Shown: one piece after another, positions 27,867-36,251 of the stretch
How the letters are laid out: each line of letters begins with the position of its first letter
Numbering within the stretch: the first letter of the stretch is position 1
Assembly (NCBI GenBank): GCA_013289095.1
Contig: JABDAO010000006.1
Span: 1 to 60,034, forward strand
From: Bacteroidota bacterium
Lineage (GTDB): Bacteria > Bacteroidota > Bacteroidia > Palsa-965
DNA: 60,034 nt
Reading direction: 5' to 3'
Program-made: the position numbers and the translations under genes
The notes under the pieces: generated by a model
The model's input: the letters and a program-made list of their open reading frames with translations, nothing else
Database searches by the model: none
What the model was told of the DNA's origin: nothing

Positions 27867-28064
27867 ATGAAAACAACAAAACTGAACAAAAAGCTTTCGC
27901 TTCACAAAGAAACCCTGTCGAAGTTAAATGAAGTAGAAACAAAAGTGCTCGAAGGCGGGAAATTGCATCCTACCACTACGGTTCGTCACACATTTTATCT
28001 GTGTCATCATACCCACACTCCGATCTGCCATTACTCGGTGGAGAGATGCACCCAAAATCGTTAA
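27867..28064 (+). CDS. Lanthipeptide-like RiPP precursor (orphan)
   Basis: 65 residues. The leader KKLSLHKETLSKLNEVE with GG at 30-31 fits the Bacteroidota class I lanthipeptide leader pattern (LxLxKETLxxLN..E..x.GG). The core after GG is 34 residues, with eight Thr/Ser and three Cys (LCHHTHTPICH, VERC), enough for thioether rings, and is rich in His. No LanB-, LanC- or protease/transporter gene lies within the window, so maturation would need enzymes elsewhere. A terminator follows closely. The family call rests on the leader; product and activity are unknown. Confidence 0.7.
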   Translation: MKTTKLNKKLSLHKETLSKLNEVETKVLEGGKLHPTTTVRHTFYLCHHTHTPICHYSVERCTQNR

Positions 28065-28088
28065 AACCCGTTGATGACAACAAACAAG

Positions 28089-28120
28089 ACCCTCTCCCGC
28101 CAAACCGGGCAGAGGGTTTT
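28089..28120 (+). terminator. Rho-independent terminator after precursor gene
   Basis: Stem ACCCTCT / AGAGGGT with inner CCCG / CGGG, followed by TTTT. It ends the single-gene unit of the RiPP precursor 24 bp after its stop. Confidence 0.8.
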
Positions 28121-28353
28121 GTAGCTTCCAACCACGCTTGCTTGTGTTTCGGCTGCTGCCCCGCTTTTTTCAGCCGGATGCAACATACGTCCTAAAAAAG
28201 ACCCTCAGCGCCCCGGCGCAAAGACCTGGGGAACGGCAGACAGAACCGTCCAGACTTAACAGGGTCTGTACTTAAAGCCACACACACGCTACCCGCCCGA
28301 CCCAAAAGGAATATGGCTATCCGGTGAGACGGCAGCAGCCTGTTACCTGGCTG

Positions 28354-28385
28354 CGGTAAAATCACGGATTATCGTAATTTTACCG
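28354..28385. promoter_or_regulatory. Operator-like palindrome before GH92 gene
   Basis: CGGTAAAATCACG and CGTAATTTTACCG form a 32-bp dyad with a 6-base centre, 12 of 13 positions complementary. It ends 3 bases before the ATG at 28389, so a bound repressor (or an RNA hairpin) would cover the initiation region. A smaller inverted repeat (CAGCC..GGCTG) lies just upstream. No regulator gene is next to it. Confidence 0.55.
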
Positions 28386-28388
28386 GAA

Positions 28389-31358
28389 ATGAAGTCTGTC
28401 GGGTGTTTCATTTCTTTTGCCGGGTATGCGTCATTGCTGTTCCTGTTGTTTTCGTGCAAGAACCCCCAAAGACCTGAATCTTCTTCTTATGGAAACTATT
28501 CACAATACGTCGATCCGTTCATCGGTACGGGTGGTCATGGTCATACCTATCCCGGCGCCACGCTCCCGTTTGGGATGATACAGCTAAGCCCCGATACCCG
28601 CATTGACGGGAGCTGGGACGGGTGCAGCGGCTACCATGGTTCGGATACGCTGATCTATGGTTTTTCGCATACACACCTCAGCGGCACCGGCTGCAGTGAT
28701 TATGGGGATATCCTGCTCATGCCCGATGTAGGCGTGCCTTCGCTCGACAACACGATGTATTCTTCGGGTTTTTCGCATAAAACAGAACAGGCCTCTCCGG
28801 GTTTTTATTCGGTAACACTGCAAAAAACAGGCGTACATGTAGAGCTTGCAGCAGCCCTTCGTTCGGGAATGCATAAATATATTTTTCCGAAAGCCGGGGT
28901 CGGAAATATTGTCATCGATTTGCTACACCGCGACAAAACGCTGGAATCGCATCTGGAGGTGCTCGATAAAACCCATATTGAAGGCATGCGCCGCAGCCAG
29001 GCCTGGGCAAAAGACCAGGTCATCTATTTCTCACTCGAATTCAGCCGCCCTTTTACATCCTCTCTCCTCCTGGCCGATGCCAAAGAAGGGGAGACAAACC
29101 CTGCCGGCCGCGACCGGGGCGGAGTATTTTGTTTCAACACCACAGCCTCCGACAGCATCCTCGTGAAGATTGCCATCTCTACCGTGAGCATGGAAGGCGC
29201 ACGTAAAAACCTCCAAGCCGAAATCCCCGGTTGGGATTTTCAGCAGGTGAGAAACGATGCCACCGTAATATGGGACAATGAATTGAGCAAGATCGAAGTT
29301 ACAAGCCCAAACAAAACAAAACTCAGGATCTTCTATACCGCGCTTTACCATACCCTGTTACAGCCAAACCTGAACATGGATGCAGACAGTATGTACCGTG
29401 GCCGCGACAAGGCTGTTCACCGCGCAAAAGGTTTTAGTTATTATTCTGTCTTTTCGCTCTGGGATACGTTCAGGGCGGCTCACCCACTCTACACCATCAT
29501 CGAACCCAGACGCACCGCTGATTTTATCAATACCTTCCTGGCCCAGTACAAGGAAGGAGGCCGCTTACCGGTATGGGAGCTGGCTTCCAACGAAACCGAC
29601 TGCATGATCGGGTATCATTCGGTTTCTGTCATCACCGATGCCGCCGTGAAAGGCATCACCGGTTTCGATCCCTGGCTTGCCCTGGAAGCCATGAAAAAAA
29701 GCGCTACCGGCAAACAAGGCGGCCTCTCTGCATATCGCCGCCAGGGATACCTGGCTGCGGAAGATGAACCCGAATCGGTTTCGAAGACCCTTGAATATGC
29801 CTATGACGACTGGTGTATATCGCGCCTGGCAGCCTTGCTCGAAAAGACCGGCGATGAAAAGGAATATGGACTCCGTTCACAGAATTTCAGAAACCTCTTC
29901 GATCCCGCCACCCGGTTCATGCGTCCGCGCTCCAACGGGTGTTGGCTCGAACCTTTCGACCCGAAAGAAGTAAATAACAATTATACCGAAGCCAATGCCT
30001 GGCAGTATAGTTTCTTTGTGCCCCAGGCCATCGTGCAATACATGCAACTGATGGGTGGCAAAGAATCATTTGCAGCCAAACTCGATTCCCTTTTCTCTGC
30101 CGATAGCCAGACCACCGGACGAACACAGGTTGACATCAGCGGTTTGATCGGTCAGTACGCCCAGGGAAACGAACCCAGCCACCACATGGCATACCTCTAT
30201 AATTACTGCGACCAGCCCTGGAAAACACAAGAACGGGTGCATCAGATCCTGAACGACTTTTACAAAACAGCTCCCGATGGTCTTGCTGGCAATGAAGACT
30301 GCGGTCAGATGAGCGCCTGGTATGTGCTGAGCGCGATCGGTTTTTATCCCGTTACACCGGGTGATCCGCATTACGAAATCGGAGCCCCGCTTTTCAATAC
30401 TGTTCGGATCCATCCGGGGAATGGAAAGGTCTTTACGGTAGAAGCCCACAACCTCACCGACGACAATTATTACGTGCAACAGCTCAGCTGTACACATGCA
30501 TCGGGCAACCCCTTCGTCCTGGCCCATGCATCGATCCTGAACGGCGAAACGCTTCGGTTTGAGATGGGCCCCAAAGCAAATACTGCGCTGTCTGTAAATT
30601 CCAGAACCGATGCCGAGGCATCAAACAAACATCCCGATTTTGTTACAGCTCCGGTTCTGGCCACGACAACACCCGTTTTTCATACACCGGCAACCATCCA
30701 TATTTCCGAAAACCAGGAAAATACGGTGATCTATTATACTACCAATGGTGCTATGCCAAGCACATCGTCGGAGGTGTACAAAAAACCGTTTACCGTCGAC
30801 AATACAACAACCATCCGTGCCATGGCCTGCCTCGTTTCCGACAGCAGTGTTCACAGCGGCATCACCACCGGGACGTTCCATAAAGTCCCCAACAAATGGA
30901 CCATCGCACTCAAAGCCGCTTACTGCCCTCAATACGCTGCGGGGGGAGATGGTGCCCTGATAGACGGGATACGGGGCGATCAGAACTGGCGCAAAGGGGC
31001 ATGGCAGGGCTATCAGGGAACAGACTTTGAAGCGGTGATCGATCTGGGCCAGTCGAAAGAAATAAGCAGACTGGGGGCCGGTTTCCTGCAGGATGTTGGT
31101 TCCTGGATTCTTTTTCCAAAAGAGGTGGAGTATTTTCTTTCATCGGATGGAAAAAACTTCAAGCATATTGTCACCGTCGACAATCCGGTTTCGGAAACAG
31201 ACGAAAAAATTCAAACCCGCAATTTCACTTCTGCAATCAGAAAACAAAAAGCGCGTTATGTCAAGATCAAAGCCGGCAATTATGGTAAACTGCCCTACTG
31301 GCATCCAGGCAAAGGCGGTGAAGCCCTTTTGTTTATTGATGAGATTGAGGTGGAATAA
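28389..31358 (+). CDS. GH92 alpha-mannosidase lipoprotein
   Basis: 989 residues. Lipoprotein signal with lipobox LFSC (Cys23). GH92 start block YVDPFIGTGGHGHTYPGAT and LPFGMIQLSPDTR, then the (alpha/alpha)6 part with ELASNETDCMIGYHS and GNEDCGQMSAWYVLSA, which carries the conserved acidic residues. GH92 enzymes are calcium-dependent exo-alpha-mannosidases trimming N-glycans. C-terminal additions: a chitobiase-type strand-rich module (about 760-850) and a discoidin/F5-8C-like CBM32 module (about 855-989, IDLGQSKEISRLGAGFL). It should face the cell surface or periplasm. It complements GH20 and glycosylasparaginase upstream. An operator-like palindrome precedes it. Confidence 0.92.
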   Translation: MKSVGCFISFAGYASLLFLLFSCKNPQRPESSSYGNYSQYVDPFIGTGGHGHTYPGATLPFGMIQLSPDTRIDGSWDGCSGYHGSDTLIYGFSHTHLSGTGCSDYGDILLMPDVGVPSLDNTMYSSGFSHKTEQASPGFYSVTLQKTGVHVELAAALRSGMHKYIFPKAGVGNIVIDLLHRDKTLESHLEVLDKTHIEGMRRSQAWAKDQVIYFSLEFSRPFTSSLLLADAKEGETNPAGRDRGGVFCFNTTASDSILVKIAISTVSMEGARKNLQAEIPGWDFQQVRNDATVIWDNELSKIEVTSPNKTKLRIFYTALYHTLLQPNLNMDADSMYRGRDKAVHRAKGFSYYSVFSLWDTFRAAHPLYTIIEPRRTADFINTFLAQYKEGGRLPVWELASNETDCMIGYHSVSVITDAAVKGITGFDPWLALEAMKKSATGKQGGLSAYRRQGYLAAEDEPESVSKTLEYAYDDWCISRLAALLEKTGDEKEYGLRSQNFRNLFDPATRFMRPRSNGCWLEPFDPKEVNNNYTEANAWQYSFFVPQAIVQYMQLMGGKESFAAKLDSLFSADSQTTGRTQVDISGLIGQYAQGNEPSHHMAYLYNYCDQPWKTQERVHQILNDFYKTAPDGLAGNEDCGQMSAWYVLSAIGFYPVTPGDPHYEIGAPLFNTVRIHPGNGKVFTVEAHNLTDDNYYVQQLSCTHASGNPFVLAHASILNGETLRFEMGPKANTALSVNSRTDAEASNKHPDFVTAPVLATTTPVFHTPATIHISENQENTVIYYTTNGAMPSTSSEVYKKPFTVDNTTTIRAMACLVSDSSVHSGITTGTFHKVPNKWTIALKAAYCPQYAAGGDGALIDGIRGDQNWRKGAWQGYQGTDFEAVIDLGQSKEISRLGAGFLQDVGSWILFPKEVEYFLSSDGKNFKHIVTVDNPVSETDEKIQTRNFTSAIRKQKARYVKIKAGNYGKLPYWHPGKGGEALLFIDEIEVE

Positions 31359-31445
31359 AAAAGAGCGTGGCGCTGTTGGTTGGATTTACCTCGGAGACAC
31401 AGCAAAACAAGAATAACCCTATCTTTGCCCCTCGAAAAACAAACC

Positions 31446-32990
31446 ATGGAAAACAGGAGAGTACGTGTACGTTTTGCCCCCAGTCCGACAGGGCCTTTGC
31501 ACATGGGCGGAGTGAGAACAGCCCTTTACAATTATCTTTTTGCCAAACACCACGGAGGCGATTTTATCCTGAGGATTGAAGATACAGACCAGGAACGTTT
31601 TGTGCCAGGGGCCGAAGAATATATCATCGAAGCCCTGAAATGGTGCGGAATAGAACCCAACGAAGGCATAGGCTTTGGCGACGGCGCATACGCTCCGTAC
31701 CGTCAGAGCGACCGCAAACCCATGTACAGGGAATATGCCGACCAGCTCATCCACTCCGGCAATGCTTACTATGCCTTTGATACCAGCGAGGAGCTGGGCG
31801 AAATGCGAAAGCTCATTGAAGCTGCAGGCGGTACATCGTCCTACAATGCCATCACCCGTCAGAACATGAAAAATTCACTCACCCTCTCCGAAGATGAAGT
31901 GAAACAACGCATTGCTGCCGGCGAGCCCTATGTCATCCGGATGAAGATACCCCGCAACGAAGAAATCCGCGTAAAAGATCTCATCCGCGGATGGGTAGTG
32001 GTACATAGCGGACAGATGGACGACAAGGTGCTTTTTAAATCAGATGGGATGCCCACCTATCACCTGGCCAACGTGGTAGACGATTATACCATGAAAATAA
32101 CCCACGTCATCCGGGGCGAGGAATGGCTGCCTTCGGCCCCGCTGCATGTGTTGTTATATCGCAGTTTTGGCTGGGAAGCTGTCATGCCCGAATTCGCCCA
32201 TCTGCCCTTGCTGCTCAGACCCGATGGAAACGGCAAACTCAGCAAACGCGATGGAGACCGCCTGGGCTTTCCGGTATTCCCGATAAGCGGGAACCTGCAG
32301 GACAGCAAGACCAAGAAGATGGAATCGTTTACGGGGTACCGCGAGTCGGGGTATTTTCCCGATGCGTTTATCAATATGCTGGCCCTGCTCGGCTGGCACA
32401 GCAGCGGAAACCAGGAATTGTATACCCTGGATGAGCTTGTCAAGGATTTCAGTCTCGACCGTGTCAGCAAATCGGGCGCCAAATTCGATCCCGAAAAAAG
32501 CAAATGGTTCAACCAGCAATACCTCCGCAAACGTACCGATGCAGCGCTGGCAGCCATCTGGATGACAGAACTGAAAACAAAAGGTTTTACGCCCGACCCC
32601 ATCTTCGTTGAAAAAGCTGTACGCCTCATCAAGGAAAAAGCCATGTTCGCCAATGAATTCTGGACCCTGGGCAGTTTCCTGTTTGTAGCCCCCGAAGCCT
32701 ATGATGCCGAGGTAGTAAAGAAACGCTGGAATGAAAACTCAGCAAAATTTGTGGCTGCCGTAAATACCGCCTACCAGGCCATGACCAGCTTTACGGCTGC
32801 CGAAGCCGAAACCCTATTTAAACAAACCGCCGAAACACAGGCTATCAAAACCGGCGAAGTGATGCAGCTGTTCCGTGTCTGCGTAAGCGGAGCGGCTGGA
32901 GGACCGGCCCTTTTTGAGATGTGTGAGTTGCTGGGCAAAGACGAAGTAGTCAAAAGACTGACCAGGGCGGTGCAAACAATCAAAGCGTAG
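31446..32990 (+). CDS. gltX: Glutamate--tRNA ligase
   Basis: 514 residues from the ATG at 31446 (MENRRVRVRF). Class I aminoacyl-tRNA synthetase: HIGH-type PSPTGPLHMGG near residues 12-22, RIEDTDQER, and the KMSKS-type KLSKRDG. It charges tRNA-Glu with glutamate in the cytosol. A TATCTTTG at 31420-31427 fits the -7 box (TAnnTTTG), but no -33 box sits at the right distance. Bacteroidota-like variants DRLGFPVFPIS and GYRESGYFPDAFINMLA are present. Full length. Confidence 0.95.
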   Translation: MENRRVRVRFAPSPTGPLHMGGVRTALYNYLFAKHHGGDFILRIEDTDQERFVPGAEEYIIEALKWCGIEPNEGIGFGDGAYAPYRQSDRKPMYREYADQLIHSGNAYYAFDTSEELGEMRKLIEAAGGTSSYNAITRQNMKNSLTLSEDEVKQRIAAGEPYVIRMKIPRNEEIRVKDLIRGWVVVHSGQMDDKVLFKSDGMPTYHLANVVDDYTMKITHVIRGEEWLPSAPLHVLLYRSFGWEAVMPEFAHLPLLLRPDGNGKLSKRDGDRLGFPVFPISGNLQDSKTKKMESFTGYRESGYFPDAFINMLALLGWHSSGNQELYTLDELVKDFSLDRVSKSGAKFDPEKSKWFNQQYLRKRTDAALAAIWMTELKTKGFTPDPIFVEKAVRLIKEKAMFANEFWTLGSFLFVAPEAYDAEVVKKRWNENSAKFVAAVNTAYQAMTSFTAAEAETLFKQTAETQAIKTGEVMQLFRVCVSGAAGGPALFEMCELLGKDEVVKRLTRAVQTIKA

Positions 32991-33009
32991 TACTTACCGA
33001 TGTATTTAC

Positions 33010-33073
33010 CACGGAGACAGGGAGAACACAGAGAAGCACGGAGACAATCTCTGTGCCTCTCCCTGTCTCCGTG
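33010..33073. repeat. CACGGAG hairpin repeat, copy 1
   Basis: Left arm CACGGAGACAGGGAGA plus ACAGAGA, right arm TCTCTGT plus CTCCCTGTCTCCGTG: a long imperfect stem. Related degenerate copies lie at 35598 and 40093, and all three are followed by a TAAAT.CAAA.AAC-type tail. It separates gltX and folB. Confidence 0.7.
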
Positions 33074-33128
33074 TTAAATGCAAACCACATCAGGCAACAA
33101 AATTCAAAACACCACAAGCAACAGATTC

Positions 33129-33476
33129 ATGGGAACCATCTTAGTATCAGGCATCCGTTTACATGGCTATCACGGTTGTCTGCCCGAAGAAAGCAAGATA
33201 GGCGGTGAATATGTGGTAGATGTAAGCATCCATACTGATTTCACCCAGGCCGAGAAGACCGACAAGCTCAGCGATACGGTAGATTATTGCCGCGTCTACC
33301 AGATCGTAAAAAAGGAAATGGCCCAACGATCAAACCTCATTGAATATGTCTGCCGTCGTATACTCGATATACTGATCCTGGAATTTCCTTCCTCGAAGTT
33401 CGAAGTAAAAGTCTGCAAACTGCGTCCGCCGATGAACGGAGATGTGGAAAGTGTAAGTGTGGTGTTGGGAAACTAA
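33129..33476 (+). CDS. folB: Dihydroneopterin aldolase
   Basis: 115 residues from the ATG at 33129 (MGTILVSGIRLHGYHG); an upstream ATG would add 17 poorly conserved residues. FolB cleaves dihydroneopterin to 6-hydroxymethyl-dihydropterin and glycolaldehyde in folate synthesis. Pattern: HGYHGCLPEE near the start, then DTVDYCRVYQIV, a C-terminal VKVCKLRPPMNG with the catalytic Lys, and VSVVL. Cytosolic; normally an octamer. It lies alone between a hairpin repeat and a convergent gene. Confidence 0.93.
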   Translation: MGTILVSGIRLHGYHGCLPEESKIGGEYVVDVSIHTDFTQAEKTDKLSDTVDYCRVYQIVKKEMAQRSNLIEYVCRRILDILILEFPSSKFEVKVCKLRPPMNGDVESVSVVLGN

Positions 33477-33488
33477 GTAGCCTTATCC

Positions 33489-34637
33489 CTAGAAATTAAA
33501 TCCAAAACCGACAAAGGGCGAGGTCTCACCCACGTTGGGAAGATAAATTTGCAGACCCAGACTCATGTTAAAATGCTTAACGCTTAAGATGAACGACTCT
33601 TCGAGCAGGAAGTTATACGAGGAGAAGTCATTATCCAACAGGGTCTGTGTCCCTATCAGTGCGCCGGTAGTTGGCGAGTATTGGTTATAGTCGTACATAT
33701 ACCTCACCTGGCCAATGCCTATGGCGGTAGCCATTCCTCCGGCCACCTTGGTCACATCGCCAAACAATTTAAAGATTAAGCCTCCGTTGGCTTCGAACCT
33801 TGAATAGTATGAATTTCCAGTGTATTCCCAATACCAGATATTGTCCTGAATGGCTCCATTGCTGATGCTGGTTCCGCTGGTGCTTTTGAATGCACGATAG
33901 CTAAAGCGGTAACTGCAGTAAAACGCAACCCCATGTTGTTTCATCTTGCCGCCAGAAAGTCCAAAAGGAGCATAGGGGTCGATCGAAAACTGGGCGATGC
34001 CAACGCTTGGGTTTTTCTTGGCCTGATCTGTCTGGGCATCCCGGGCCTCATCGGCTATTCGTTTTTTTTCAGAAATCTTGTAGCTTTTTCGTTCAGCCGG
34101 TGTCATTTCAGAAAGCTCTTGCTTTGACTTCGGTCCGCTTGCAACCGGGGCAGGTTGATAGCTTGGCTGCGGGGTCGGGGCGGGAGCCGGGGCCACCGGG
34201 GCCGGAGGGGGTGGCGGTGCAGACGCTGCTGCCGGGGCAACCCCGTTTAGCGCATTGAGCTGGTTCTTCAGATCGGCTGCTTTTGCATAATCTTCGGCGG
34301 CAAGACTGGCTGCAATATCCGTACGTAATTGTTCTTTTTGGGCCCGGTTGGCCTTCAAGCGTGCAAGTTCATCTTTCAGCCGTGCGGCTGATGCATAGTC
34401 CTCTGTCTTTAAGCTGGCATCTAGCTGGGCCTGGGTATCGACAATCAATTGTTGTTCGGCCGTACGCCCATCGAGTTCTTTCTTGATATCTGCCGCCTTT
34501 CCATAATCGCCGGCAGCAGCTGCATCACTCTTCATTTTCTGAAGAACGGGGGTGCTCTGCGTGGAGTAGACAGATTGTGCTACCACAGCAAGGTGGGCGA
34601 AAAGGATAAACACAAAAAGGGTAAGGATTTTCTTCAT
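33489..34637 (-). CDS. Secreted UVR-repeat / outer-membrane barrel protein
   Basis: 382 residues from the ATG at 34637. Signal peptide (MKKILTLFVFILFAHLAVVA). Three copies of a UvrB/UvrC-type motif at about 35-56, 72-94 and 107-130 (GDYGKAADIKKEL, EDYASAARLKDEL, EDYAKAADLKNQL), a Pro/Ala-rich linker at about 133-170, a charged helix, and a C-terminal beta-rich region ending in VGFGFNF, as outer-membrane barrels do. UVR motifs are usually cytosolic protein-contact helices, so a secreted version is unusual. Outer-membrane location is inferred from the C-terminus. Function unknown. The DUF1573 gene upstream ends 13 bp before it. Confidence 0.7.
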   Translation of the reverse strand: MKKILTLFVFILFAHLAVVAQSVYSTQSTPVLQKMKSDAAAAGDYGKAADIKKELDGRTAEQQLIVDTQAQLDASLKTEDYASAARLKDELARLKANRAQKEQLRTDIAASLAAEDYAKAADLKNQLNALNGVAPAAASAPPPPPAPVAPAPAPTPQPSYQPAPVASGPKSKQELSEMTPAERKSYKISEKKRIADEARDAQTDQAKKNPSVGIAQFSIDPYAPFGLSGGKMKQHGVAFYCSYRFSYRAFKSTSGTSISNGAIQDNIWYWEYTGNSYYSRFEANGGLIFKLFGDVTKVAGGMATAIGIGQVRYMYDYNQYSPTTGALIGTQTLLDNDFSSYNFLLEESFILSVKHFNMSLGLQIYLPNVGETSPFVGFGFNF

Positions 34638-34650
34638 CTGCTTCCGGTGA

Positions 34651-35136
34651 TTAGTTTGATTTAACGATCGTTGCTTTAATGGTAAGGATAGAAGTGTTTG
34701 GCACCGCATTTGAATGCAGTGTAATAATTTTTGAATGTTCGCCCAGCTTCCCGGTGGGGTCAAACGCAATTTCCACAAAACTTTCTTTGCCCGGCGCTAT
34801 GGGTTCTTTTGGCCAGCTGGGCACGGTACATCCGCAACTTGCTTCGGCAGAGACAATCAACAAGGGTTCTTTTCCGGTATTTTTAAAACTGAATCTGGTA
34901 TATGCTTTCTTGTTATCGGGTATGACCCCAAAATCATGACTGAGGCTATCGAATACCAGTTCGGTAGGCGGCAGATCGGGCATACTTTTGATGGCCGGAA
35001 CACCTTTGTCGAACGGTATGGCTGTATCTGGCATCAGACCCTGACGTTTTGCAAACAGACCATAAGCCGAAAAACCGGTTTGGATCAGCAGCAAGGCAAT
35101 AATGATATAAAGCAGGCGTTTGATTCCCTGTTCCAT
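34651..35136 (-). CDS. DUF1573 protein
   Basis: 161 residues. One N-terminal membrane anchor (about 8-28) and one DUF1573 Ig-like domain: FDSLSHDFGVIPDNKKAY, the conserved ASCGCTVPSWP, APGKESFVEIAFDPTGK, and ITLHSNAVPN. Such domains are common in exported Bacteroidota proteins; their function is not known. Likely periplasmic, tethered to the inner membrane. In line with the UVR protein 13 bp downstream, so probably one operon. Confidence 0.88.
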   Translation of the reverse strand: MEQGIKRLLYIIIALLLIQTGFSAYGLFAKRQGLMPDTAIPFDKGVPAIKSMPDLPPTELVFDSLSHDFGVIPDNKKAYTRFSFKNTGKEPLLIVSAEASCGCTVPSWPKEPIAPGKESFVEIAFDPTGKLGEHSKIITLHSNAVPNTSILTIKATIVKSN

Positions 35137-35158
35137 GGCAAGCCCCCGTTTATAAAGA

Positions 35159-35470
35159 TTACTGCCCTTTGTTTACATAACCTGTACATCCCTGGGATGC
35201 AGAGGCACAGGTTGTAAAACATGAATTTTGGGTAGAACACCAGAAGGGGCTTGAAGCCGGACAGCAGGCCGAAGCCGAAATCTGTACCATGTTGGCCCCA
35301 CAGTTAAGCGACCCGACGTATGGGTTATAGTTACAGTTTTGAGCCGATGTGCCCTGGCTCTGGACAGGGGCCGGAGGAACATCTTTGCTACAGGATGCCA
35401 AAAAAAGCACCGAACAAAACAAAACAACAAAAACCGGCAATGCCAGCATCGTACGTAGGTGTTTATCCAT
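35159..35470 (-). CDS. Small Cys-rich lipoprotein
   Basis: 103 residues from the ATG at 35470 (MDKHLRTMLALPVF). Lipobox LASC near residue 27, then a short domain with nine further Cys (NCNYNP, NCGANM, ACCPASSPFWC, CFTTC, QGC), which would form disulfides in the periplasm. I do not recognise the family; the spacing resembles small Cys-knot or EGF-like domains, but that is not shown. Upstream of DUF1573 by 22 bp on the same strand. Confidence 0.65.
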   Translation of the reverse strand: MDKHLRTMLALPVFVVLFCSVLFLASCSKDVPPAPVQSQGTSAQNCNYNPYVGSLNCGANMVQISASACCPASSPFWCSTQNSCFTTCASASQGCTGYVNKGQ

Positions 35471-35597
35471 GGCAGAGGGATGTAAAATAAATGAGTTGAT
35501 TTTGTATGGCAAAGATACCCAATAATTGATAGCTATGACAGATGGCAAAAACAGGAGAATAAAGACAGGCCCTGCGGTGATGTATTGACTTATTAAT

Positions 35598-35646
35598 CAC
35601 GGAGAGAATACGTAAAGCCTCTGTGCCACTCCGCGCGCTCCGTGTT
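35598..35646. repeat. CACGGAG hairpin repeat, copy 2
   Basis: Degenerate copy: CACGGAGAGAATACG on the left, CTCTGTGCCACTCCG and CTCCGTGTTAAAT on the right. See 33010. Confidence 0.6.
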
Positions 35647-35682
35647 AAATCCAAAGAACCTCACGTCTGTCTGTTTTTTTAT

Positions 35683-35840
35683 CTTCATTTTCAAGTTGTC
35701 TACCGTCTATTTCAAGCTGTTCAACAAATATACATTTATTGCATTGCCTCCATGCTTACACTTGTACACGCTAGCAGGACATGAATGTCTTCTACAGAAA
35801 CGGGAGCGTTAAACAAGGAAGGTCCCGGCCCTGAACATCA
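35683..35840 (+). pseudogene. Decayed copy of DUF4199 promoter and 5' end
   Basis: Aligns without gaps to the promoter at 40573-40656 (both contain TTCATTTTCAA, GTCTACCGTC, GTTCAACAAA, TGCTTA.ACTTGTA). Similarity continues past the start into coding sequence: GACATGAATGTC against GACATGGATATC, and CGGCCCTGA in both. Here the reading frame closes at that TGA after 17 codons. It is therefore a truncated, dead duplicate, not a purpose-built promoter of the RiPP gene at 35964, though it might still fire. Confidence 0.65.
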
Positions 35841-35963
35841 ATAGCTCATGCAACAGACACACTTTATAGGGATTTTTTGTTACCCTCCCATCTGGCTAAG
35901 AAACTGTATTGAAACGGGAAAAGCCGAAACCCAGAACTTTTGGCAACTAAAAAAACAAACACC

Positions 35964-36194
35964 ATGAAAACAATGGAAAAATTGAGCTCCGGATTATTTA
36001 AAAAACAGGAACTGCCCCTCAACCAGATCGGGCAACTGTTTGGCGGGTCTACCTGGGTAAGCAGAGATACTGCCGGCTCGGGATGCGATTGCGTCAACCT
36101 CGATTCGGGAAACCCCGATGGGTCTTATCCTTCGAGTGATGTAATCCTTGGAGGAGGGGTAATTAATGTTGGGTCAGCCACACACCACAGGTAG
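35964..36194 (+). CDS. Grasp-with-spasm RiPP precursor peptide
   Basis: 76 residues from the ATG at 35964 (MKTMEKLSSGLFKKQELPL); an in-frame ATG 24 bp upstream exists. The leader ends at FGG (27-28 are GG). The core has many Ser, Thr and Asp (STWVSRDTAGSGCDC, DSGNPDGSYPSSD) and ends in SATHHR, suiting ATP-grasp side-chain crosslinks. It lies 57 bp before the ATP-grasp maturase and in line with the SPASM protein, so it is the natural substrate. Final structure and activity are unknown. Confidence 0.8.
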   Translation: MKTMEKLSSGLFKKQELPLNQIGQLFGGSTWVSRDTAGSGCDCVNLDSGNPDGSYPSSDVILGGGVINVGSATHHR

Positions 36195-36251
36195 GTGGGC
36201 ATTGATAATGGAAGAAACGGCCCGCGCTGTTTCTTCCTTATCTCTCCGATC

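Noticed and set aside
35683..35770. Dedicated LytTR promoter of the RiPP operon
   Set aside because: Similarity continues into dead DUF4199 coding sequence, so it is best read as part of a decayed duplicate; activity cannot be excluded.
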